Assembly (NCBI RefSeq): GCF_034043515.1
Contig: NZ_CP138214.1
Coordinates: 1,488,001 to 1,552,000, forward strand
From: Pseudomonas sp. MUP55
GTDB taxonomy: Bacteria; Pseudomonadota; Gammaproteobacteria; Pseudomonadales; Pseudomonadaceae
DNA: 64,000 bases
Direction of reading: 5' to 3'
Positions 10,844-20,067 of this stretch are shown here, piece by piece; the stretch's first letter is position 1; each line of letters begins with the position of its first letter. The notes under the pieces are model-generated. The model ran no database searches and was not told where the DNA came from. It saw nothing but the letters and a program-made list of their open reading frames with translations. A program made the translations under genes and the position numbers.

Positions 10844-11568
10844 CGTACGGCCTCCCGTGAGCCTGCGGCGTAGCGCCGTTCAAGACGGCGCAAGACAAAA
10901 TTGGAGGCGCTGGTGATCAGCAGATAGATCAGCGCGGCGATGACCAGGAAGTAGAACAGTTGGTACGTGCTCTTGCCGGCGTCCTGGGCCGCCTTCACCA
11001 GGTCGGCCAGGCCGATGATCGACACCAGCGCCGTGGCCTTGAGCATCACCATCCAGTTGTTGCCGATGCCCGGCAGGGCAAAGCGCATCATCTGCGGGAA
11101 CGTCACGTAGCGAAACCGTTGCCCGCGCTTGAGCCCGTAGGCGGTGGCGGCTTCCAGCTGACCACGCGGCACGGCGAGAATCGCGCCTCGGAAGGTCTCG
11201 GTAAAATACGCACCGTAGATAAAGCCCAGGGTGATGACCCCGGCGCTGAATGGGTCGATCTCGATGTATTCCCATTCCATAAAATCGGTCAGGCCGGTCA
11301 GCCAGGTTTGCAGGCTGTAGAAAATCAGCAGCATCAACACCAGGTCGGGTACGCCGCGAATCAAGGTGGTGTAGAGCTGGGCGGGGATACGCAGGAAGGG
11401 CAGGCTGGACAGCTTCGCGCTGGCGCCGAGCAGGCCCAGCAACACACTGACGGCCAGGGACAGCACCGACAATTTGATGGTCATCCAGGTGCCTTGCAGC
11501 AACAGCGGGCCGAAACCCTTCAAGCTGAACGCGCTCAGCCCGAGAGTTTGCAACAGATCTTCAAACAT
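10840..11568 (-). CDS. Basic amino acid ABC transporter permease (AotQ/HisQ-like)
   Basis: A 242-residue HisMQ-family permease, partner of the downstream one. The EAA loop reads RGQLEAATAYGLKRGQRFR, and hydrophobic helices alternate with short basic loops. It follows the binding-protein gene by 57 bp, an interval filled by a terminator-like hairpin, so it is probably made in smaller amounts than the binding protein. Confidence 0.93.
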   Translation of the reverse strand: MFEDLLQTLGLSAFSLKGFGPLLLQGTWMTIKLSVLSLAVSVLLGLLGASAKLSSLPFLRIPAQLYTTLIRGVPDLVLMLLIFYSLQTWLTGLTDFMEWEYIEIDPFSAGVITLGFIYGAYFTETFRGAILAVPRGQLEAATAYGLKRGQRFRYVTFPQMMRFALPGIGNNWMVMLKATALVSIIGLADLVKAAQDAGKSTYQLFYFLVIAALIYLLITSASNFVLRRLERRYAAGSREAVR

Positions 11569-11587
11569 AAATCAGGACCTATGGCGA

Positions 11588-11617
11588 TAAAAAAGCGCCC
11601 CTTCAACAAAGGGGCGC
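11588..11617 (-). terminator. Attenuating hairpin between binding-protein and permease genes
   Basis: A nine-base-pair stem GCGCCCCTT / AAGGGGCGC with a five-base loop is followed on the minus strand by a run of six T. It lies inside the transport operon and probably allows partial readthrough. Confidence 0.85.
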
Positions 11618-11625
11618 CATGGGCA

Positions 11626-12405
11626 TTATTTGCCGCTGTACAGGTTCAGATCGCCGAAGTGTTTCTTCTGGATGGTGGCGTAGGTGCCATCATCGTGTAA
11701 CGCTTTGATACCTTTATCCAAAAGCGCCTTGAGCTCAGTGTTACCTTTTTTGATACCGACCGCGGTTTTCGACGGCAGCAACGGGTCGTCGATTGCAGCG
11801 CTGACTTCGTAGTCAGCACCGGCCGGGGACTTCAGGAAACCCAGCTCAGCCTGCAGCATGTCCTGCACGGAAGCATCGAGACGGCCGGAAGTCAGGTCCG
11901 CATACACCTGATCCTGGTTGGCGTAGGCCTTGGTGGTCACGCCAGCCTTGTCCAGCACAGCCTTGGCGTAGGCTTCCTGGATGGTGCCTTGCTCGTAACC
12001 CACCGATTTGCCCTTGAGCGACTCTGGGGTCGAATACCCGGCGCCTTTCTTGAACACCAGAGACGTTGGGCCGGAGAACAGCTCGTTGGAGAAGTCGATA
12101 GCCTTTTCGCGCACCGGGGTCACGGTCATGGAAGAAATCACGCCGTCGAACTTGTTGGCTTTCAGGCCTGGAATCATGCCGTCAAAGTCGCTTTCAACCC
12201 ACTTGCACTTGACCTTCAGTTCCGCACAAATGGCATTGCCCAGGTCGATGTCGAAGCCCACCAGGCTGCCGTCGGCGGCTTTGGATTCGAATGGCGCATA
12301 GGACGGATCGACACCGAAACGCAATTCCTTGTATTCCTTGGCGGTTGCAACACCTGCAGCCATGCACAGAGCCAGTGCAGAAAGGGTCAGCAATGCTTTT
12401 TTCAT
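11626..12405 (-). CDS. Periplasmic basic amino acid-binding protein (AotJ/HisJ-like)
   Basis: A 259-residue solute-binding protein of family 3, which captures a basic amino acid in the periplasm for the HisMQ-type permeases. The ATG at 12405 starts a classic signal peptide (MKKALLTLSALALCMAAGVATA, shown here only as its Lys-Lys start and hydrophobic core). FGVDPSYAPFE and VGFDIDLGNAIC follow. The Cys pair in AICAELKVKC matches the conserved disulfide of the lysine/arginine/ornithine and histidine binding proteins. Exact ligand preference is not readable. It is the first gene of the operon. Confidence 0.93.
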   Translation of the reverse strand: MKKALLTLSALALCMAAGVATAKEYKELRFGVDPSYAPFESKAADGSLVGFDIDLGNAICAELKVKCKWVESDFDGMIPGLKANKFDGVISSMTVTPVREKAIDFSNELFSGPTSLVFKKGAGYSTPESLKGKSVGYEQGTIQEAYAKAVLDKAGVTTKAYANQDQVYADLTSGRLDASVQDMLQAELGFLKSPAGADYEVSAAIDDPLLPSKTAVGIKKGNTELKALLDKGIKALHDDGTYATIQKKHFGDLNLYSGK

Positions 12406-12717
12406 TATGTATTCCCTGGAAACCAAGATAAGCGCTTGTGGCGCGTTTAGGACTGTTACTGAACGGTGTCAGACGGATCCCAGGTAGCAATTTCTGCACC
12501 ATAGTGCCGAATGATCGTTTTAAAAGATCGGATGAGGGATTTTTAAGCGTAGGAAATGCCCCATTAGTGGGCGCTGATAGAGTAGTGCACCATTTAAGAT
12601 CGAACGGAAATCCAAATGTGGGAGGGGGCTTGCTCCCGATAGCAGTGGATCAGGCACAAATGCTGTGACTGTCACACCGCCATCGGGAGCAAGCCCCCCT
12701 CCCACAATTGATTTGTG
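12406..12717. other. Promoter region of the transport operon, with REP doublet
   Basis: About 310 bp. The left half should carry the promoter for the transport operon; no clear ArgR operator was found by eye. The right half is REP doublet copy 2. Confidence 0.6.
12618..12705. repeat. REP doublet, copy 2
   Basis: Inverted arms GTGGGAGGGGGCTTGC and complement, with TGCTCCCGATAGC-type inner ends. The right arm has one extra C in the C run. It lies between the transport operon promoter and the end of the ligase gene. Confidence 0.92.
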
Positions 12718-14352
12718 TCAGATCAGTAAGTCCTGCAACGTGGCGAGGCTGTCGGCTTCTTCCACCGGCTTGTCCTGGCGCCAGCGCAACATCCGCGGAA
12801 ACCGCACCGCAATCCCGCTCTTGTGCCGCTTGGACAGGGCGATGCCTTCAAAACCCAGCTCGAACACCATGCTCGGCGTCACGCTGCTGACCGGGCCGAA
12901 TTTTTCCACGGTGGTTTTGCGCACGATCGCGTCGACCTTGCGCATTTCTTCGTCAGTCAGCCCGGAATACGCCTTGGCGAACGGCACCAGCGTGCGCTCG
13001 CTGCCCGGCGGACCGTCCCACACCGCGAAGGTGTAGTCGCTGAACAGGCTGGCCCGTCGACCATGGCCGCGCTGAGCGTAGATGAGCACCGCGTCGACGT
13101 TGAACGGGTCGACTTTCCACTTCCACCACAGGCCCATGTCCTTGGTGCGGCCGACGCCGTACAGGCCTTTGCGATCCTTGAGCATCATGCCCTCGACACC
13201 GAGGCTGCGGGAGGCTTCGCGTTGTGTTGCCAACGCCTCCCAGGTAGGCCCTTCAAGCAACGGCGAGGGCAACAGCACGGGTTGGTTACACGCGGCGATC
13301 ACCTGTTCCAGCTGCGTGCGCCGTTCAGACAGGGGACGGTTGCGCCAGTCTTCGTCCTGAAATTCCAGCAAGTCGTAGGCGAGCACCGCCACCGGCGCAT
13401 CCTCAAGCACTTTTTTGCTCAGGGTCTTGCGGCCGATCCGCTGCTGCAACAGAGCGAAGGGTTGCACGGCGTCCTTCCAGACCACGATTTCACCGTCGAT
13501 CACCGTGCCGTCCGGCAAACCACTGACCAGGCTGTGAAGCTCGGGGAAGCGTTCGGTCACCAATTCTTCGCCACGGGACCAGACCCACAGACGGCCTTCA
13601 CGCTTGACCAACTGCGCGCGGATGCCATCAAACTTCCACTCCACCTGCCAGTCGGCGGGGGCGCCAAGCAGGGCATCAAACTGCTCCACCGGTTGCGCCA
13701 AACCGTGGGCGAGAAAAAACGGATACGGCTGCCCGCCGCGCTGGGCATGTTCGTCGCTCGATTCGACGGCGATCAGCTTGAGGTAGCCCGCCGCAGTGGG
13801 GCGATTGGACAAGTCGGTGTAGCCCACCAGCCGCTGGGCCACGCGCTTGCTGTCGAGCCCGGCCATGGCGGCAAGCGCGCGGGTGACCAGCAGTTTGGAC
13901 ACGCCCACGCGAAAGCTGCCGGTGATCAACTTGATGCACACCATCAGGCTCGGTTGATCCAGCTGCGCCCACAACGCCGGCAAACGTTCGGCCAGATCAG
14001 CAGGCGCCAGGCCACGCAGCGGTAATAGCTTCTCTTCCAGCCACACCGCCAGGCCATCTTCAGAGGTGTAGGTCGATTCGGGCAGCAGCAGGGAAATCGT
14101 CTCCGCCAGGTCGCCGACGGATTGGTAGCTTTCCTCGAACAACCACGGCTCGATGCTCGCCGCTTCGGTCGCCATATCCCTGAGCAGGCGCGTGGGTACC
14201 AATTGTCGTGGCCGCCCACCGGAGAGGAAATACACCGCCCATGCTGCATCCTGCGGCGGTGCCTGCTGAAAATAGTCTTGCAATGCCGCCAATTTGGCGT
14301 TGCTGGAAGTGGTCGCGTCGAGGTTGGCGTACAGCTCGGCGAAAGCTTTCAT
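12718..14352 (-). CDS. ATP-dependent DNA ligase (ligase-associated repair set)
   Basis: A 544-residue ATP-dependent DNA ligase that seals nicks. The adenylated lysine is in motif I, EWKFDGIRAQ, with further nucleotidyltransferase motifs EGMMLKDRKG and WWKWKVDP. The first 200 residues form the alpha-helical DNA-binding domain and the last 130 the OB fold. It differs from the NAD-dependent LigA and from LigD. Its start overlaps the exonuclease stop (ATGA). With that gene, pdeM and the Lhr helicase it makes up the four-protein ligase-associated damage response set, here split by a transporter operon. Confidence 0.95.
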   Translation of the reverse strand: MKAFAELYANLDATTSSNAKLAALQDYFQQAPPQDAAWAVYFLSGGRPRQLVPTRLLRDMATEAASIEPWLFEESYQSVGDLAETISLLLPESTYTSEDGLAVWLEEKLLPLRGLAPADLAERLPALWAQLDQPSLMVCIKLITGSFRVGVSKLLVTRALAAMAGLDSKRVAQRLVGYTDLSNRPTAAGYLKLIAVESSDEHAQRGGQPYPFFLAHGLAQPVEQFDALLGAPADWQVEWKFDGIRAQLVKREGRLWVWSRGEELVTERFPELHSLVSGLPDGTVIDGEIVVWKDAVQPFALLQQRIGRKTLSKKVLEDAPVAVLAYDLLEFQDEDWRNRPLSERRTQLEQVIAACNQPVLLPSPLLEGPTWEALATQREASRSLGVEGMMLKDRKGLYGVGRTKDMGLWWKWKVDPFNVDAVLIYAQRGHGRRASLFSDYTFAVWDGPPGSERTLVPFAKAYSGLTDEEMRKVDAIVRKTTVEKFGPVSSVTPSMVFELGFEGIALSKRHKSGIAVRFPRMLRWRQDKPVEEADSLATLQDLLI

Positions 14353-15353
14353 GCGCTGGCCTCTTCTTCGTCATCGCCGTATTCGGTGCTGAAACCTTGA
14401 GCATCCAGGCCTTTCTCGCGCAAATGGCGCACCAGTACGCCCACCGAGCCGTGGGTGACCATTACCCGTTCGGCGCCGGTCTGTTCGATTGCCCACAACA
14501 GGCCGGGCCAGTCGGCGTGGTCCGACAGCACAAAGCCACGGTCGACCCCGCGGCGCCGCCGAGTACCCCGCAGGCGCATCCAGCCACTGGCGAAAGCGTC
14601 GCTGTAGTCGCCAAAGCGGCGGATCCAGGTGCTGCCACCGGTGGAAGGCGGGGCGATGATCAGTGCCTGGCGCAGCAGCGGGTCGTTTTTCTTGAAGTCG
14701 CCGGCGTACAGGGTTTCCGGGATGTAGATACCGGCTTCGCGGTATACCCGATTCAGCGGCTCGACGGCGCCGTGGCTGAGGATCGGGCCGATGCTGGCGT
14801 CGATGCCATGGAGAATGCGCTGGGCCTTGCCGAACGAATAGCAGAACAGCACGCTGGCTTTGCCGGCGGCGACATTGGCCTGCCACCAGTCATTAATGCC
14901 CGCGAAAATCTGTGCCTGCGGCTGCCAGCGGTAGATCGGCAGGCCGAAGGTCGATTCGGTGATGAAGGTATGGCAGCGCACTGGCTCGAAGGGCGCGCAA
15001 GTGCCATCGGGCTCGACCTTGTAATCGCCGGACGCGACCCAGACTTCGCCCTGGTATTCCAGGCGCACCTGAGCTGAGCCCAGCACATGCCCGGCCGGAT
15101 GAAAACTGATGGTCACACCGTGATGCACCAACGGCTCGCCGTAGGCCAGGGTTTGCAGGTTGATGTCCTGGCCCAGGCGCGAACGCAGGATGCCTTCGCC
15201 GGGTGCGGCGGCCAGGTAATGCTGGTTGCCGGTACGGGCGTGGTCGCCGTGAGCATGGGTGATGACGGAACGTTCCACCGGGCGCCAGGGGTCGATGTAG
15301 AAATCACCGGCGGGGCAGTAGAGGCCTTCGGGTCGGGCGATGACAAGGTCCAT
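14349..15353 (-). CDS. Ligase-associated DNA exonuclease (metallo-beta-lactamase fold)
   Basis: A 334-residue protein with the metallo-beta-lactamase signature THAHGDHA (HxHxDH), followed by the later metal ligands HPAGHVLGSAQ and LSDHADW. The arrangement is that of the SNM1/CPSF beta-CASP-related nucleases, often misnamed mRNA 3'-end processing factor. It is predicted to trim DNA ends before the ligase seals them, and overlaps the ligase gene by four bases. An MDLVIARPEG N-terminus is typical of the family. Confidence 0.92.
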   Translation of the reverse strand: MDLVIARPEGLYCPAGDFYIDPWRPVERSVITHAHGDHARTGNQHYLAAAPGEGILRSRLGQDINLQTLAYGEPLVHHGVTISFHPAGHVLGSAQVRLEYQGEVWVASGDYKVEPDGTCAPFEPVRCHTFITESTFGLPIYRWQPQAQIFAGINDWWQANVAAGKASVLFCYSFGKAQRILHGIDASIGPILSHGAVEPLNRVYREAGIYIPETLYAGDFKKNDPLLRQALIIAPPSTGGSTWIRRFGDYSDAFASGWMRLRGTRRRRGVDRGFVLSDHADWPGLLWAIEQTGAERVMVTHGSVGVLVRHLREKGLDAQGFSTEYGDDEEEASA

Positions 15354-15434
15354 GGGGTGACCGGGGAGGAGGGCTTATCATTTAGGAGGATATGACGGTG
15401 AGAGAAGTTCTATCTGAATGCATGGGGTCCAGAT

Positions 15435-15522
15435 GTGGGAGGGGGCTTGCTCCCGATAGCGGTGTGACAGTCGACACATCCATTGACTGAACTACTGCTA
15501 TCGGGAGCAAGCCCCCTCCCAC
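15435..15522. repeat. REP doublet, copy 3
   Basis: Inverted GTGGGAGGGGGCTTGC arms between the exonuclease start and the end of the acylase gene. Both are minus-strand genes, so the element marks a break between transcription units. Confidence 0.92.
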
Positions 15523-15554
15523 ATCTGGATTCGGTTTCTTCTGAGAAAACCGGG

Positions 15555-17996
15555 TTACTTGCCGGGTGTCAGGGTCAGCCGGTTTTTTCCGTACACCTTG
15601 TCAAAGTTCTGCGGCTGCATCGGGAAGCTCAGGTATTGCGCCTTGAGCGACGGGTCGATGCCGTTGGCATAGTTCGGGCTGGCCGGGTTGCCGGACTGGC
15701 CGATGCCACCCTGGCCCATCATCGGTTCCGGCTGGCCGAAATCGACGATCATGCGCAGCGCCGACGTCTGGCTCACGTTGAAATCCTGCCCCCAGCTGTA
15801 CGGCGCCGAATTCAGGGTGTTGTGGTCGCCGCCGCTGGCGAACGGGCCACGGATGACCTGGCCGCTGGTGTTCTTCCAGGTGATGGTGTGCAGCTTGCCC
15901 CACTGCCAGGTCTTGTGATCGGTACCCAGCAAACTGTCGCCGCTGCTGATCGCAGCGGCCAGGGTACGTGCCAGGATCGCCGGCTTGTCTTCCTTGAGCG
16001 GCGTGCGTGTGTCATCCCAGAACGGGCTGTCTTCGCGGCCCAGCAAATGGTCGGCAGTGGCTGCGTAGGAGAGGTTGGCGTTGCTGACAAAGGCGTTCCA
16101 GCTGGCGCTGTGTTCGGGGCCGAGTTTGTCGAGGAAGATCTGCCTGGCGCTTTCCTGCAGGAACAGCTCGTACACGGCCGCGTCGGCGGAGGTTGGCGCA
16201 AGGCGCCCATCGAAGGCCATCAGCCGGCCGAGTGCTTCGCGTGCCTTGGGCTGTTCGGCGGCAGGCAGCGCATCGATGGCCTGTTTCAGCGGCTGAGCCA
16301 TGCCCGGCGCCTGGAACATGCCCTTGAGTTTGGCGGCGAAGGTGGTGGTCTGGTCGTATTGCATGGCGATCAGGCTGCGGCTGTCATGCTTGCCGGCATT
16401 GGCCAGTTGCGCCAGGCGCTCGCTGCGCTCCGGTGCCGCCCAGGAATTGGACAGCTGCATGCCATAGCCACGCGGGGCGGTGCGCTGGTTGGCGGTGCCG
16501 ATCCAGCCTTGAGCCGGGTCCTGGTCATAGGGGTGCAGCATGGCGTCGGCGTAACCGTCCCAGTCAAAGCGCGTGTCCCAGCCCGGCGAGGGCAGCAGGC
16601 CTTCGCCTTCGCGGCGGTTGGGAAAGCGACCGGTGACCTGCCAGCCGATGTTGCTGGCGTCGGCGAAGATCATGTTCAACGCAATCGCGCGAATTTCGCG
16701 GGTGGCGTCCGAGGCCTTGCCGGCGTTTTGCGCGCGGGACAGGTCGAAGAACGCGTCCAGGCTCTTGTCTTCCTTCAAATCGGCGGTTTGCAGGGCCAGG
16801 CCAAAACCTCTGGTGAGGGCCTGGCTGCTATTGAGCAAGGCACCGTGGCGGGTTTCGTACACCACTTCGCGAATCGAGCGTTGGCCTTTAATGAAGAAGG
16901 TCTCGTTACGCACGCCGGCCGGTAGCCATTTACCGTTGTTCTCGTAGTACAACGCGCTGCCCTGGCGTTTGACCTTCTCCAGGAACAGGTCCTGAGTGTC
17001 GCCCTTGACCGCGCTCATGCTCCACGCCACCTTGCCGTTGAAGCCCGACAGCAGGGTGGGCAGACCGGCAATCGACGCGCCGACCGCCTGATATTTCGGC
17101 GCGCGGATTTGCACATAGCTCCAGGGTGATGGCGCTTGCGGCTGGGCCGCGATGTCGTTGGCCAGCAGGCTTTTGCCGCTGCGGCTGCGTTGCGGCCCGA
17201 TGGCCCAGTTGCTGGAGGTGGTAACGCCCAGGGCGTTGAGGCTGTTGAGCTGCTGGCTGACCGTGTCCAACCCGGCCAGGCCGGTGATCTGGCTCAGGTT
17301 CACACCCTTGAGTTTGTCGGCTTCGGCCAGCGGGATCGCTTCGTCCGGCGCGCTGGGGATAAGCCAGGCGAGCTTGTCGACACCAACTTTTTGCGCCAGC
17401 ACCAGCGAAGAAATTTCCTGCTGCAGGTTGCTCGACTCGCTGAAGTTCAGCAGGCAGAACAGCAGCGCCGAATCTTCCGGCTTCCAGTACTCGGGCTTGT
17501 AGCCGGTCTGGGCCAGGTCGGTCGGCAGCTTGTCGCGGTAGCGGAACAGGTAGGCATTGACGCCCCGTGCGTAGACTTCAAAGAAGCGCTTGAGCCGCGG
17601 CGATGAGGCGTTGTACAGCTCCCCGGCGCTCTTTTTAAGGTTGACCGCGCGCATGAAGCGGTCGACATCGAGCACCTGCGGGCCGGACATTTCCGCCAGG
17701 CGGCCCTGGGCCAGCAGGCGCAAGGTGACCATCTGGGTGATCCGGTCGCTGGCGTGCACATAGCCGAGGCTGAACAGCGCGTCGTGGAAGGTGCTGCTTT
17801 CGATCAACGGCATGCCCTGAGCATTGCGGCGTATCGAAACGTTTTGTGCGATGCCCTTGATCGGCTGTACGCCGGCCACGGGGGGCAGGGTGTCCTGGGT
17901 GTTCTGGAGCTGGCAACCGGCCAGGCTCAACGCACTGGCCACTGCCGCGGCAACGCCGAACCGGGGAATAAAATGTGTAAGGGCTGGCGAGGCCAT
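15555..17996 (-). CDS. Penicillin acylase-family protein (QuiP-like), predicted lipoprotein
   Basis: An 813-residue N-terminal-nucleophile hydrolase of the penicillin/acyl-homoserine-lactone acylase family, closest in layout to QuiP. Such enzymes are made as precursors and cut into alpha and beta chains. The probable beta-chain start is Ser261 in [11 protein letters not shown], aligning with the SNxWxxG nucleophile motif but with Ser in place of Asn at the second position. The N-terminus has a lipobox, LAGC (Cys28), with Gln at +2, suggesting outer-membrane anchoring. Possible substrates are long-chain acyl-homoserine lactones or other amides; this is not decided by sequence. Confidence 0.85.
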   Translation of the reverse strand: MASPALTHFIPRFGVAAAVASALSLAGCQLQNTQDTLPPVAGVQPIKGIAQNVSIRRNAQGMPLIESSTFHDALFSLGYVHASDRITQMVTLRLLAQGRLAEMSGPQVLDVDRFMRAVNLKKSAGELYNASSPRLKRFFEVYARGVNAYLFRYRDKLPTDLAQTGYKPEYWKPEDSALLFCLLNFSESSNLQQEISSLVLAQKVGVDKLAWLIPSAPDEAIPLAEADKLKGVNLSQITGLAGLDTVSQQLNSLNALGVTTSSNWAIGPQRSRSGKSLLANDIAAQPQAPSPWSYVQIRAPKYQAVGASIAGLPTLLSGFNGKVAWSMSAVKGDTQDLFLEKVKRQGSALYYENNGKWLPAGVRNETFFIKGQRSIREVVYETRHGALLNSSQALTRGFGLALQTADLKEDKSLDAFFDLSRAQNAGKASDATREIRAIALNMIFADASNIGWQVTGRFPNRREGEGLLPSPGWDTRFDWDGYADAMLHPYDQDPAQGWIGTANQRTAPRGYGMQLSNSWAAPERSERLAQLANAGKHDSRSLIAMQYDQTTTFAAKLKGMFQAPGMAQPLKQAIDALPAAEQPKAREALGRLMAFDGRLAPTSADAAVYELFLQESARQIFLDKLGPEHSASWNAFVSNANLSYAATADHLLGREDSPFWDDTRTPLKEDKPAILARTLAAAISSGDSLLGTDHKTWQWGKLHTITWKNTSGQVIRGPFASGGDHNTLNSAPYSWGQDFNVSQTSALRMIVDFGQPEPMMGQGGIGQSGNPASPNYANGIDPSLKAQYLSFPMQPQNFDKVYGKNRLTLTPGK

Positions 17997-18113
17997 GGCA
18001 AAGCTCCTGCGGGGGGTAGCGTCATTAAAGGCGCTACGTTAGTGAGCGCGGTGAAACGACGCAAGCGGGAGTTTTGTAATTGCGTGAGTACTTGGACTTA
18101 TGCACAAACCAAT

Positions 18114-18201
18114 GTGGGAGGGGGCTTGCTCCCGATAGCGGTCATTCAGTCAATGTCTACATAGACTGACACACTGCTATCGGGAGCAAGCCCCCTCCCA
18201 C
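18114..18201. repeat. REP doublet, copy 4
   Basis: Inverted GTGGGAGGGGGCTTGC arms between the acylase start and the end of the SEC-C gene. Confidence 0.92.
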
Positions 18202-18218
18202 ACGGGATGCTCAATGGC

Positions 18219-18419
18219 TTAAGCGCCGTGGCACTTCTTGAATTTCTTCTCGCTGCCGCATGGGCAAGGGTCGTTGCGACCTACGTCCTTCAAGGCGTTG
18301 CGCACGGGCTCCTGATGAGCGTGGCCGCAGTTCGGGCCGTGGACATGGCCGTGGTCGTGATCATGGTGATCATGATCGTGGTTGCAGTCGGGACCATGGA
18401 CATGGGGTTGCTGAGTCAT
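18219..18419 (-). CDS. Histidine-rich SEC-C motif small protein
   Basis: A 66-residue protein in two parts. The first 36 residues are extremely rich in His and Asp, with a repeated unit HVHGPxCxH. The C-terminal 20 residues are a SEC-C zinc motif, [16 protein letters not shown]. The SEC-C motif binds zinc through Cys-Cys-Cys-His and occurs at the end of SecA. The His tract suggests nickel or zinc binding or storage. Its start overlaps the stop of the LEA14-like lipoprotein gene (ATGA), so it is the last gene of a four-gene operon. Confidence 0.88.
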   Translation of the reverse strand: MTQQPHVHGPDCNHDHDHHDHDHGHVHGPNCGHAHQEPVRNALKDVGRNDPCPCGSEKKFKKCHGA

Positions 18420-18898
18420 CGATGTCGCTCCGGAATAAAATCGCCGGGGATTATCTCGCCATTGTGGGCCACCTGCACGTCATTACCGATGAATAATCCG
18501 GTTTTCAGCTCGCCCTCAAGGCGATAGGGCACGGGACGTTCGGGATTTTTCAGCATTTGCACCACATCGCGAATTCGCGGCCACAGGTTGGTGCGCACCG
18601 AGACCTTGAAGACTTTATGGCTGCGTGGCGGCACGGTCAGCCATTCGTTGGACTCGCCCTCGGTCAGCACCAGATCGCCCAGGGTGACCTTGTAGATCAG
18701 GCCGCGCACGGTCAAGTCGGCGTCGTCGCGGTTGTCCACGCGAAAGTACAGCTTGAACTTCTGCTCCAGCAGCTTGGCCCGCACCACTTCGACGTTGACC
18801 AGTGATACGTGGGGCGGCGGCGCATCGTCTTCGAACCACGAGGCGCAGCCGGTCAGGCCCAGGGTTAACGCCAGCATCAAGCTGAAGGTGCGAAGCAT
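18416..18898 (-). CDS. LEA14-like lipoprotein (water-stress domain)
   Basis: A 160-residue predicted lipoprotein. The ATG at 18898 starts a signal peptide with lipobox LTGC, and the longer ORF upstream is ignored. The mature part has the immunoglobulin-like LEA type 2 (WHy) pattern: [20 protein letters not shown], then [19 protein letters not shown]. Proteins with this domain are linked to desiccation and osmotic stress in plants and bacteria; its role here is unknown. It is coupled to the SEC-C gene downstream and follows the YchJ-like gene by 22 bp. Confidence 0.85.
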   Translation of the reverse strand: MLRTFSLMLALTLGLTGCASWFEDDAPPPHVSLVNVEVVRAKLLEQKFKLYFRVDNRDDADLTVRGLIYKVTLGDLVLTEGESNEWLTVPPRSHKVFKVSVRTNLWPRIRDVVQMLKNPERPVPYRLEGELKTGLFIGNDVQVAHNGEIIPGDFIPERHR

Positions 18899-18920
18899 TG
18901 GCGTAATCCCTGTCAGGTCG

Positions 18921-19391
18921 TTAAAAGTAGCTGGAACAGCACTTCTTGAATTTCTGCCCGCTGCCGCACAAACATACATCATTACGCCCGGCCTTCACCT
19001 CCACCGTCGGATCGATGAAGTACCAACGCCCTTCGTTTTGTACGAAAGATGAGCGTTCACGGTGGCTATGCTCGCCAGTGCTGTCGTGCCAGCGCGCGGT
19101 GAAGGTGACGAAAGCGTGTTCCGGCTGGCCGCCGAAAACTTCCGAGCTTTCAACTTCAAGGCCGAGCCAGGTGCTTTGGGCACTCCAGGCGGCAATGGCG
19201 TTGCGGTCCAGGCCTGCTTGCTGCGCCGGCAGGGTGGTGCTCACCAGATAGTCCACCAGGCCCAGCACATAGGCGCTGTAACGCGAACGCATCAGCGCCG
19301 CGGCGCATGGGGCAGGGTGGCCAGCGTGGTAATGACCGCAGCAGGCGTCCAGCAGGGTGCCACTGCCGCAGGGGCAAATGGATGTGCTCAT
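18921..19391 (-). CDS. YchJ-family SEC-C protein (UPF0225)
   Basis: A 156-residue protein with SEC-C zinc motifs at both ends: [17 protein letters not shown] at the N-terminus and [13 protein letters not shown] at the C-terminus. The middle is a YchJ-type NTF2-like domain ([20 protein letters not shown]). The start at 19391 gives the standard family N-terminus. Function is unknown; a zinc-dependent or ribosome/translocon-linked role is only a guess from the SEC-C motif. It follows the upstream gene by four bases. Confidence 0.9.
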   Translation of the reverse strand: MSTSICPCGSGTLLDACCGHYHAGHPAPCAAALMRSRYSAYVLGLVDYLVSTTLPAQQAGLDRNAIAAWSAQSTWLGLEVESSEVFGGQPEHAFVTFTARWHDSTGEHSHRERSSFVQNEGRWYFIDPTVEVKAGRNDVCLCGSGQKFKKCCSSYF

Positions 19392-19395
19392 TGGG

Positions 19396-19893
19396 TTACC
19401 ACCAATACTTTCCAAAATTTTCCGGGTTGGCCCAGAAGCGGGCGTTGAGCCAGTCCGGTACTTGTTTATAGTCAAGCAGATCGTAGGTAAACAGCGTGAG
19501 CACCTGCTCATCGCGCTGGAATCGCTCACCGGCCTGCAGGGCCAGGGAGAAAAAATCGGTGTCCTTCCAGTCGCAGGCGCCCAGGTCCACCAGCACTGCG
19601 ATGCGGCTGGCATTGAGGTTGCGAATGCCACCCAGCAACGTCAGACCCTGGGGTTTGGGCAGGTGTTCAAGGCAATCGACCACCAGCGCCAGGTCAAAAC
19701 GCTGCGCCGCGAGTTCGGCCGGCAGCGGGCCAGGTGGGGCTACGCTGACGAGCACCTCGGGATGGGCCGCTTTAAACGCATCCAGCGCGGGAAACTGGCT
19801 GGCGCCCAATAGCAACAGGCGTTTGGGGGCGTGCAGGTCCAGCAGTGCAGCCAGTGCTTGCTGGGGCGTACGGGAAGAAATTCCAGCGGTCAT
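19396..19893 (-). CDS. Methyltransferase-fold-like protein, unknown (possibly DUF6231)
   Basis: A 165-residue soluble protein. It has a nucleotide-binding-like start ([17 protein letters not shown]) and a mid-region [20 protein letters not shown] resembling the post-motif of class I methyltransferases, but no clear glycine-rich SAM motif. It is probably a divergent or inactive methyltransferase fold; I believe pseudomonad homologues are called DUF6231. It is the first gene of the operon with the YchJ-like, LEA14-like and SEC-C genes. Confidence 0.75.
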   Translation of the reverse strand: MTAGISSRTPQQALAALLDLHAPKRLLLLGASQFPALDAFKAAHPEVLVSVAPPGPLPAELAAQRFDLALVVDCLEHLPKPQGLTLLGGIRNLNASRIAVLVDLGACDWKDTDFFSLALQAGERFQRDEQVLTLFTYDLLDYKQVPDWLNARFWANPENFGKYWW

Positions 19894-20067
19894 CGCAGAT
19901 CCTCACATCAGGACCGTAGAGACTAGCGCGGCTGGGCGTGCGGGCCTAGCGCATTACCGCCAATACAGCGGGTGTCTGAAGTTTTTTGATCCTTCACTGG
20001 CAAATCGCCTGTAGAAGTCGTTACTGTGCGTCCAAAGAAAAATTTGAAAACACTCGGGAGCCCCATG

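Noticed and set aside
18311..18415. Possible CRISPR or short tandem repeat around the GTGATCATG units
   Set aside because: The repeats are the codons of the His/Asp tract of the SEC-C mini-protein.
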